Shown: in pieces, positions 1 through 5,207 of the stretch
Position numbering within the stretch: position 1 is the first letter of the stretch
Layout: each line of letters begins with the position of its first letter
Source of the DNA: an uncultured Alphaproteobacteria bacterium
GTDB taxonomy: Bacteria; Pseudomonadota; Alphaproteobacteria; Caulobacterales; Hyphomonadaceae
Assembly (NCBI GenBank): GCA_903831485.1
Contig: CAIKXW010000141.1
Span: 1-6,254, forward strand
Reading direction: 5' to 3'
Length of the DNA stretch: 6,254 bases
Translations under genes and position numbers: made by a program
The notes under the pieces: generated by a model
Database searches by the model: none
What the model was told of the DNA's origin: nothing
What the model saw: only the letters and a program-made list of their open reading frames with translations

Positions 1-144
1 GACCAGCGTCTCGTCAACATCGGCAAATCCATCGACCATCGCGCGAACATAGTCGTTGATGGTGTCCTGCTGCGCCACCGCGAACGGTGCGGTAACTGCA
101 GCCAGCGCAACAGCGCAGGCCAGCCAAGGCGTTTTAATCTTCAT
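1..144 (-). CDS. N-terminal part of an unrecognised exported protein (cut by the window edge)
   Basis: Only the first 48 codons are present, and the gene continues beyond position 1. The start is ATG at 144-142, with a GAGGG Shine-Dalgarno-like stretch (plus-strand 156-160) 11 nt upstream. The protein opens with a typical Sec signal peptide: basic MKIK, a hydrophobic core of Ala, Val and Leu (residues about 6-22), and a probable signal-peptidase site after Ala-Val-Ala at about residue 24, followed by QQDTINDYVRAM. The mature part seen so far is acidic (DGFADVDETLV) and shows no motif I can assign. It lies 75 bp downstream of zapE on the same strand, so it may be the last gene of that unit or have its own promoter in the gap. 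Export to the periplasm or outer membrane is well supported; the function is unknown. Confidence 0.8.
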   Translation of the reverse strand, partial: MKIKTPWLACAVALAAVTAPFAVAQQDTINDYVRAMVDGFADVDETLV

Positions 145-219
145 GGCGTGTGCGTCCCTCGGTTGCCGGACGTTCCGTCATTCGGCGCCCAAGTCAATCC
201 GGCCGCTGCAGGCAGGCGG

Positions 220-1305
220 CTATCTGGCAGGCTCGGCCGCCTGCTCGCGCTCCGCTGCAAGATAGTCCGCCGAGCTCATTTCATGGAGGCGGCTGGCGGT
301 GCGCTGGAATTCGAACGCGCCATCGCCCGAGACGTAGAGATCATCCGGCGGCGCATCGGCCGACATCAGCAGCTTGGTCTTCGATTCGTAGAGCGCATCG
401 ATCAGCGTCACGAAGCGCGCAGCCCAGGTGCGCTCGTCCTTGCCCATGCGCGGCACGCGATCGACCAGCACGGTCGGATAATGGCGCGCAAGCTGGAGAT
501 AGTCGGCAGCCCCGAGCGGCTGCTTGCAGATCTCGTCGAAGGTGAAGCGCGCGACGCCCATCGCCTGGCGCTGCACATTCAGCTTCCGGCCGGCGACATC
601 GAGCGTCTCGGGCGAGGGCGCAGCGCCCGCGGCAAGGCGTGCGAACGCAGCGTCCATCGCAGCGTCGGCCTCGGCGCCGAGCGGCGTGTAGTAGACCGGC
701 GCCGCCGTCAGGCGCTCCAGGCGATAGTCGCGCGCGGCTTTCAGTTCGAGCACATCCACTTCCTGCTCCAGCCTGCGGATGAAGGGCAGGAAGAGTTCCC
801 GGTTGATGCCATTGGTGTAGAGGTCCGCCGGCCTGCGGTTGGAGGTCGCCACGATGGTGACGCCGCGCTCGAACAGGTGTTCGAACAGGCGGCTGAGGAT
901 CATCGCGTCGGCGATCTGCGTGACTTGGAATTCGTCGAAGCACAGCACGCGGGCCGTATCCGCGATGCGTCTTGCGGCTGGCGCGATCGGGTCGCCCGAG
1001 CCGGTCTTGCGCCATTCGAAGATGAAGGCGTGGGTCTCCAGCATGAAGTCGTGGAAGTGGATGCGGCGCTTGTCCCTGATGGTCAGCGCCTCGAAGAACA
1101 TGTCCATCAGCATCGACTTGCCGCGGCCGACGGCACCCCAGAGATAGAGGCCGCGCGGCGACTTCTGGCTCACAAACCAGCCGCGAGAGGCGGTCAGCGC
1201 CTTCGCCAGCGCATCGAGCCGCTCGACAGCCTCGGCTTGCGCCGGGTCAGCCGACAGCCGCCCGGCGGCGAGGCGTTCGGAGTAGAGCTGTTTCACACGC
1301 GTCAT
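220..1305 (-). CDS. zapE: Cell division protein ZapE (AFG1-like ATPase)
   Basis: This 361-residue protein is a P-loop ATPase of the ZapE/AFG1 family. Family knowledge: ZapE binds the FtsZ ring late in division and acts in the cytoplasm at the membrane. Visible landmarks are Walker A GAVGRGKS (57-64), the following MLMDMFF, the HFHDFML segment (83-89), Walker B LCFDEF (121-126), sensor-1-like TSN (154-156) with LYTNGINR after it, and the conserved C-terminal FEFQRTASRLHEM (331-343). The length matches E. coli ZapE (about 375 residues) and the protein looks intact. The N-terminal KQLYSERLAAG...DPAQAEAVERL aligns by eye with other family members, supporting ATG at 1305. That ATG has no obvious Shine-Dalgarno and lies inside the preceding NTF2-like gene (59-nt overlap), so translation is probably coupled to it. 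In many alphaproteobacteria zapE lies just before mdh and the suc genes; here the next gene instead encodes an exported protein. Confidence 0.95.
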   Translation of the reverse strand: MTRVKQLYSERLAAGRLSADPAQAEAVERLDALAKALTASRGWFVSQKSPRGLYLWGAVGRGKSMLMDMFFEALTIRDKRRIHFHDFMLETHAFIFEWRKTGSGDPIAPAARRIADTARVLCFDEFQVTQIADAMILSRLFEHLFERGVTIVATSNRRPADLYTNGINRELFLPFIRRLEQEVDVLELKAARDYRLERLTAAPVYYTPLGAEADAAMDAAFARLAAGAAPSPETLDVAGRKLNVQRQAMGVARFTFDEICKQPLGAADYLQLARHYPTVLVDRVPRMGKDERTWAARFVTLIDALYESKTKLLMSADAPPDDLYVSGDGAFEFQRTASRLHEMSSADYLAAEREQAAEPAR

Positions 1306-1954
1306 TCAGGATCGCGCATAGCGGGGAAAGGGCGGCGATGGAAAGCGTTTTCGCGTCGCCGTCAGGCGGCCACCACTGCGACGCCTTCTTCGCATCGGCG
1401 ACGGGATCGCACGCCGGCCCGCAACGCGAATAGCAGAGGTCGCGCAGGTCGGGCGTCGGGTCGGTTATCTTGTGGAGCGGAATGCCGATCGCGTTCGCAT
1501 CGTGCAGCAGGATTTTCCCCGATCCGTTGTCGGGCTTTTCCAGAACGAACAGCGTCGATGCGGCGTTCTCATAGGTCTTCTGGGCCGCCGACGCGGAAAA
1601 ATAGCCCCGCTCCCAGACCATCGCCCTGGCGAAGCGCGGGTCCAGCTTCAGAAGATCGATCTCATAGCTGAACTGCATCGCCCGCGCCGACAGTTCGTGG
1701 TTCAGGTACGGCCCGCGGATGGCCGCCGATCCGCTGTGCAGATCCGCCGGGACCGAATAACCAGGTCCGGCGTTCACGACCGCGGGGGCCATCAGCGACC
1801 AGGGCGCATTCGGGTTCGGCTCTCTGACGCGCGCATACCAGTCTGCGATCACCGCCCGCACGGCAGCCGCGTCCTCCGCGGTCTGCGCGAGCGCCGGCCC
1901 CGCCGACAGCAGCGCGGCGAGCGAGAGGATGACGCGATGAATGAAGGTGCGCAT
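1247..1954 (-). CDS. Exported SnoaL/NTF2-like domain protein with a cysteine-containing tail
   Basis: A 235-residue protein. Residues 1-23 form a clear signal peptide (MRTFIHR, hydrophobic core, cleavage after ALA-23), giving a periplasmic mature protein of about 212 residues. The body (about 25-160) resembles the SnoaL/NTF2-like fold: an N-terminal helix DAAAVRAVIADWYARV, an aromatic and Gly-rich middle, the strand AMVWERGYFS, and a C-terminal strand pair ending FVLEKPDNGSGKILLHDANAIG (quoted here split around residue 140: FVLEK, then PDNGSGKILLHDANAIG). After the domain comes a tail with five cysteines (174, 178, 182, 213, 220), possibly disulfide-forming after export. No catalytic assignment is possible. 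It sits 56 bp downstream of the response regulator on the same strand and its last 19 codons overlap zapE. A GGGGG stretch 6 nt before the ATG can serve as ribosome binding site. The family assignment is from pattern alone. Confidence 0.7.
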   Translation of the reverse strand: MRTFIHRVILSLAALLSAGPALAQTAEDAAAVRAVIADWYARVREPNPNAPWSLMAPAVVNAGPGYSVPADLHSGSAAIRGPYLNHELSARAMQFSYEIDLLKLDPRFARAMVWERGYFSASAAQKTYENAASTLFVLEKPDNGSGKILLHDANAIGIPLHKITDPTPDLRDLCYSRCGPACDPVADAKKASQWWPPDGDAKTLSIAALSPLCAILNDACETALLRTPRRRAAVG

Positions 1955-2010
1955 GAGACGCCCCCGGACGGCAGGGACGCTGGCGCAGGATCAGGGCGGA
2001 AGTTTGAAGA

Positions 2011-2439
2011 TCAGCTGGCGGCCGATTGGGGTGCGCCCGGCATCAGGCTGTTGAGGAAGTCGCGGAACAGCTCCGGCTGGCGCACGAAGTCGGCCAGCGG
2101 CAGGTCTTCCTTGCCAACGGCTTTCGGCGCGCAGTCGACGCCGGCGCGCACCAGGCTGCGCATGACTTCATCGCGCTTGTCGCTGCCAGAGACGATGGCG
2201 ACGCGGAAACGGCCCATGCTGGCGATCCGCGTGACGGTGGCGTCCTCGTCGGTCGAGTCAGGCAGCATCAGGTCGATCACGACAAGGTCGAAGCGCTCAA
2301 GACGGAGCTTCCGCTCGGCGTCAATCAGCGTCGTGGCGATGACAAGGTCGATGCCGTAGCGGCGGCGCGATGCGGCAGCAGCAGCAGCGGCCAGGAGCTC
2401 TCCCGCGCGCGCATGATCCTCCACCCACAGGACTTTCAT
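2011..2439 (-). CDS. Single-domain response regulator (receiver domain only)
   Basis: A 142-residue protein consisting of a CheY-like receiver domain and a short C-terminal extension. Strand 1 and the acidic pair are MKVLWVED (E7, D8). The phosphoacceptor is D56 in VVIDLMLPD. The conserved hydroxyl is S84 in VAIVSGSD. The lysine is most likely K106 in APKAVGK (K110 is the alternative). All key receiver residues are therefore present and phosphorylation is expected. There is no DNA-binding, GGDEF, EAL or other output domain, so it should act through protein contacts or phosphotransfer; residues 115-142 may form an extra helix. ATG at 2439 is chosen because GGAGG lies 8 nt upstream and the domain begins immediately. 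A longer form from TTG at 2505 would add 22 residues with no family support. No histidine kinase or phosphotransferase is in the window, so its partner is unknown. It is probably the first gene of the minus-strand unit leading to zapE. Confidence 0.85.
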   Translation of the reverse strand: MKVLWVEDHARAGELLAAAAAAASRRRYGIDLVIATTLIDAERKLRLERFDLVVIDLMLPDSTDEDATVTRIASMGRFRVAIVSGSDKRDEVMRSLVRAGVDCAPKAVGKEDLPLADFVRQPELFRDFLNSLMPGAPQSAAS

Positions 2440-2447
2440 TTTCGGAT

Positions 2448-2452
2448 CCTCC
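2448..2452 (-). promoter_or_regulatory. Ribosome binding site of the response regulator
   Basis: The minus strand reads GGAGG here, 8 nt before ATG at 2439. This is the best Shine-Dalgarno in the window and fixes the start of the response regulator at 2439 rather than at the upstream TTG (2505). Confidence 0.75.
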
Positions 2453-2505
2453 AGACCCGGCTGGACCGCAATGACCAGACCGGAGGTTTGCAGCGCGACC
2501 ACCAA

Positions 2506-2535
2506 GCATACGTTTCGCCTTCGCGAAATGTATGC
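2506..2535. promoter_or_regulatory. Near-perfect 30-nt palindrome/hairpin in a divergent control region
   Basis: Left arm 2506-2518 (GCATACGTTTCGC) and right arm 2523-2535 (GCGAAATGTATGC) are inverted repeats of 13 bases with one mismatch, separated by CTTC. In plus-strand RNA the mismatch would be a G-U pair, so a stable stem-loop is also possible. The right half includes the 8-bp palindrome TTCGCGAA. It lies 67 bp before the response-regulator ATG and 71 bp before the acyltransferase GTG. There is no T-run after it on either strand, so it looks more like an operator for a dimeric regulator, or an RNA leader structure, than a terminator. The regulator is unknown. Confidence 0.55.
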
Positions 2536-2556
2536 AAGACAGTTTTGCCGCGCGAA

Positions 2557-2576
2557 CCGTTACGAATGATTAACGG
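2557..2576. promoter_or_regulatory. Short inverted repeat upstream of the acyltransferase gene
   Basis: CCGTTA (2557-2562) and TAACGG (2571-2576) are perfect 6-base inverted arms around an 8-nt AT-rich centre, about 30 bp before the GTG start. A weak promoter-like pair overlaps it on the plus strand: TTGCCG at 2545-2550, then a GATTAA-like box 17 nt later at 2568-2573. Both the repeat and the promoter reading are tentative, since short repeats of this kind occur by chance. Confidence 0.25.
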
Positions 2577-2605
2577 CAAGAACAGATTCTTCCGCGAAAA
2601 AGTCG

Positions 2606-3520
2606 GTGAATAACGTGACTCATCCGGAAACTCATGCCGCCGACTCAGGCCTAGCGGCCTTCATTGACCCGGAAACCCGCGATGGTCACATCGTCGATAT
2701 CCTGATCGAGGAAAGATGCCCCAGTTGGGTTAGTCACTGGTCGTGGCCGGTTGTTCGCCCGGTGCTCTATCAAATGTTGGGTTACCGCAGGGCGCTGCGC
2801 TGGGCGGACGACATCAGGCAACTCAATTCCGGGGCTGCGTGTTTCGCCTATCTCGACCGCGTTCTGGGCCTGAAAGTGACCAGCAGCGGCATGGAGAAAG
2901 TCCCGCGTACCGGCCGGGCGATGATTGTCGCCAATCACCCGACCGGGCTTGCCGATGGGTCAATCGCGCTTGCCGCCCTGTCGGATATCCGCGCCGACAT
3001 CGAGATCATGGCGAATGCAGACGCCTGCCGCATCAATCCGCGCTTCGCCGAGGTGATCATCCCGGTCGAGTGGGTGCAGGAAAAGCGCTCGATGCAGAAG
3101 ACGCGCGAGACGCTGCGGCGCACCGGTGCGACATTCGCGAATGAGCGTGTGCTGATGATCTTTCCATCGGGAGCGCTGGCGCAGATGCGCGAGGGCAGGC
3201 TGACCGACGAACCCTGGCACCAGACCGCCGTCAGCCTTGCGCGCAAGAGCAAGACGCCGGTGACGCCGCTGCACATCGCCAGCCGCAATTCCAAACTCTA
3301 CTACACCTTCTGCGGGCTGAACCGGGAGCTCCGCGACATCACGCTGTTCCACGAACTGCTCAACAAGAAGGGTGCGCGCGCCCACCTCACCTTCGGACCG
3401 CAGATCCCGTGGGAGCACCTCGCGGGCGACCCGCAGGCTGTGACGGACAAGCTCCGCGAGTATGTCGACAACCAGCTGCCGCGCGATCCGGAGCGTCCGT
3501 TCGAGCCGCTGAAGGGCTAG
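2606..3520 (+). CDS. PlsC-like lysophospholipid/glycerolipid acyltransferase
   Basis: A 304-residue protein of the PlsC-like acyltransferase superfamily, which transfers acyl groups to lysolipids or related acceptors at the inner membrane face. The catalytic block is MIVANHPTGLADG (106-118). Its His111 and Asp117 are separated by five residues (H-x5-D), as in the hemolysin/OlsF-type branch, rather than the four of classical PlsC. GMEKVP (95-100) precedes it, FPSG (186-189) takes the place of the second substrate motif, and VTPLHIASRNS (219-229) follows. There is no clear membrane helix, so peripheral association is likely. GTG at 2606 is the likely start; a clear ribosome binding site is lacking and GTG at 2615 is an alternative. 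It is transcribed divergently from the response regulator and convergently with creD. The exact acceptor (lyso-phosphatidic acid, lyso-ornithine lipid or other) cannot be read from the sequence. Confidence 0.85.
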   Translation: MNNVTHPETHAADSGLAAFIDPETRDGHIVDILIEERCPSWVSHWSWPVVRPVLYQMLGYRRALRWADDIRQLNSGAACFAYLDRVLGLKVTSSGMEKVPRTGRAMIVANHPTGLADGSIALAALSDIRADIEIMANADACRINPRFAEVIIPVEWVQEKRSMQKTRETLRRTGATFANERVLMIFPSGALAQMREGRLTDEPWHQTAVSLARKSKTPVTPLHIASRNSKLYYTFCGLNRELRDITLFHELLNKKGARAHLTFGPQIPWEHLAGDPQAVTDKLREYVDNQLPRDPERPFEPLKG

Positions 3521-3560
3521 AACGCTCGCTCCGCGCTGCCGGCAATGTGCACGCGAGAAA

Positions 3561-3582
3561 GGGCGGGTCTCGTGATCCGCTC
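3561..3582. terminator. Possible bidirectional hairpin between convergent genes
   Basis: GGGCGGGTC (3561-3569) can pair with GATCCGCTC (3574-3582) around loop TCGT, giving nine pairs of which two are G-U on the plus strand. It lies 40 bp after the acyltransferase stop and 21 bp after the creD stop on the opposite strand. The flanking tails (CTTCCATT on the plus strand, TTTCTC on the minus strand) are only modestly U-rich, so termination efficiency is doubtful. Confidence 0.35.
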
Positions 3583-3603
3583 CTTCCATTCCAGCCCGGT
3601 GTG

Positions 3604-5016
3604 TCAGCCGGTCGTTTCGCGCAGCGCCTGCGGCGAGGCGCGGCCGACGCCATACCAGTCCAGCTTCCGCGTCATCCACATCGTGCCGGCGATGGCGAGG
3701 AACGACGCGATGGAGCCCACCAGCAGGGCGTAGTCTTCCTGCCGGAGCAGCACGTAGATCAGGCCATAGAGCAGCGAGAACACGCCCAGCGCCTTCACCG
3801 CCGCCATGCGTGAACCAAAGACCGATCCCGCATAGAGAGACAGCGCCAGCACGGTCCCGACGGCGGCTGCGATGAAGCCCATGTTGAACCCGGCCACTTC
3901 CGAGATCGACAGCAGCAGCATGTAGAAGATCGTCTGCGCCAGTCCGACGAGCACGTACTGGGCAGGGTGCGCCCGCCGGCCGCTGGTAACCTCGAACAGG
4001 AAGTAGGTGAGGAACACGAGCCCTATGAACATCGGCGCATATTTCAGCGCGCGATCGACGCTCTGGTAGGGGCTGGCCTCATCGATCAGGCTTGCGCCAG
4101 GGCTCATCAGCCCGTCGAACCACAGGTCCGCGCCGGCGCCGGGAACCCCACGGGCAAGGAACGGAATGCGCCAGCTGGCGGAGAATGAATTTGCCGCTAT
4201 CTCGCGCGTATCCGGCAGGACGCCGCTGTCGAAACTCGGCGCCCCCCAGTTTCCGGCAAGAGCGATTGTCGTGTCGCGGGCGAACGTGGCGAGCGAAATG
4301 TTGTGCGCGCCCGACACGTTCAGGGTGGCCTGCACAGGAAGCGTTGCCGACGCGGGCTGCCCGGTCCATCCGAGCGGCGCGCCGAGAACGCGCAACGTCT
4401 GGTTCGGTTGATCATCCAAATCCGTTCTGTCGAGCTCGACGGGAGAAACTTCGAGGGGCCGTCCTGCTACGGATATCTGCGCATCCTTTGCTCCACGCAG
4501 GTCGCTGACATTCATGACAATCCGCGCGTCACTCCAGCGCAGCACCGCGCCGGATGGAGCATCGGCTGCGATGCGGTCCGTGTTGAATGTGGCGCTGAAG
4601 TTCGCCGTCACGTTGTAGACCGGAACCTGCTGCAGCCCGCGCTTCCGGATCTCCGTTGCGAGCTCGGCATTCGCCTGTCCCGTTTCCGCATAGAGAATCA
4701 TGTGGCCTGACTTGCGCCGGATCTGATTCACGTTGCCGAGCGAGACGACCTTATCCTGATCGAATGGCACAACGATCACCGGCCCCATCAGGTTCTGTGA
4801 TCCCGCCTGCAGCGACGTCACGTCCATGATGGCTGTCTGGGCGGCCATCGCCCGCGATGTGAAGATCATGTAGACGAAGCCAGCTGGTACGGCCATCGAC
4901 AACGCCAGTGCGCACACCAGGATCAATTTCAGTCCGAACGATCGCTGCGGCAAAAGCCGTCCAAGATCGAAGCCGCCGCCCGCGTTGGGGCTGGCGCCTG
5001 CACCTGAGTCCGACAT
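3604..5016 (-). CDS. creD: CreD-family inner membrane protein
   Basis: A 470-residue protein matching the CreD family in length (E. coli about 450) and layout. There is one N-terminal membrane helix (about 30-52), a large periplasmic domain (about 53-327), and five C-terminal helices (about 328-344, 353-373, 378-397, 406-424, 430-447). Family-typical segments are MGPVIVVPF (77-85), GNWGAPSFDSGVLPDTREI (256-273), SPYQSVDRALKYAPMF (315-330), and FLFEVTSGRRAHPAQYVLVG (339-358). Family knowledge: in enterobacteria and Aeromonas, CreD is a target of the CreBC/BlrAB two-component systems and affects envelope integrity and beta-lactam response; its biochemical role is unknown. No creBC-like pair is in the window. 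ATG at 5016 is preceded by AAGGA about 11 nt upstream. The first 25 residues are a Gly/Ala/Ser-rich cytoplasmic extension. The gene appears intact. Confidence 0.92.
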   Translation of the reverse strand: MSDSGAGASPNAGGGFDLGRLLPQRSFGLKLILVCALALSMAVPAGFVYMIFTSRAMAAQTAIMDVTSLQAGSQNLMGPVIVVPFDQDKVVSLGNVNQIRRKSGHMILYAETGQANAELATEIRKRGLQQVPVYNVTANFSATFNTDRIAADAPSGAVLRWSDARIVMNVSDLRGAKDAQISVAGRPLEVSPVELDRTDLDDQPNQTLRVLGAPLGWTGQPASATLPVQATLNVSGAHNISLATFARDTTIALAGNWGAPSFDSGVLPDTREIAANSFSASWRIPFLARGVPGAGADLWFDGLMSPGASLIDEASPYQSVDRALKYAPMFIGLVFLTYFLFEVTSGRRAHPAQYVLVGLAQTIFYMLLLSISEVAGFNMGFIAAAVGTVLALSLYAGSVFGSRMAAVKALGVFSLLYGLIYVLLRQEDYALLVGSIASFLAIAGTMWMTRKLDWYGVGRASPQALRETTG

Positions 5017-5124
5017 GGCGTCACTTTTCCTTTTCGTCGGCTAGGGCGCAGGAAAGGAGGGCGCGCAGGCGGAAATGCGACGCGAGCCAAGGCATCTCGA
5101 AGGCGATTGCGGCGAAACCCGCGC

Positions 5125-5153
5125 GCATGGTGTTTGCGATTACAAATCGTCAA
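5125..5153 (-). promoter_or_regulatory. Candidate creD promoter overlapping a small inverted repeat
   Basis: On the minus strand TTGACG (plus-strand 5148-5153) is a good -35 box, with a 17-nt spacer before CCATGC (5125-5130), which is a poor -10 box. The -35 region overlaps the inverted repeat CGATT-ACA-AATCG (5137-5149), which could be an operator half-site pair. It would give a leader of about 100 nt before the creD ATG. Tentative: only the -35 and the spacing fit well. Confidence 0.25.
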
Positions 5154-5207
5154 GTGACCCCTTAGGGTAGCGGCGTGGGCGTGGCGGAATCGGATGGGTC
5201 ATCGGCA

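Noticed and set aside
202..220. GCCGC...GCGGC hairpin overlapping the zapE stop as a terminator
   Set aside because: The arms are five or six bases with no U-tract following on the minus strand; common by chance in GC-rich DNA.
148..1671. A 507-codon open frame on the plus strand opposite zapE and the NTF2-like gene
   Set aside because: It is antisense to two well-supported genes. Its product is Arg/Ala/Gly/His-rich with no domain, as expected from G/C-biased third positions read on the other strand.
2440..2505. 22-residue N-terminal extension of the response regulator from TTG 2505
   Set aside because: The receiver domain begins at MKVLWVED, and a strong GGAGG lies 8 nt before that ATG. 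The extension would contain the ribosome binding site.
2554..2568. Alphaproteobacterial LexA box (GAAC-N7-GAAC)
   Set aside because: The second half is GAAT at a spacing of 6, not GAAC at 7.
2559..2574. CtrA-like box (TTAA-N7-TTAAC) near the acyltransferase start
   Set aside because: Only the TTAAC half fits; the first half reads GTTA, two mismatches in four.
1472..2613. Two plus-strand open frames (1472-2359 and 2026-2613) across the response regulator and NTF2-like gene
   Set aside because: Both are low-complexity shadows of minus-strand genes with receiver and signal-peptide features.
2960..3679. A 239-codon minus-strand frame opposite the acyltransferase
   Set aside because: It runs antisense to the catalytic motifs of a well-supported gene and shows no recognisable family.
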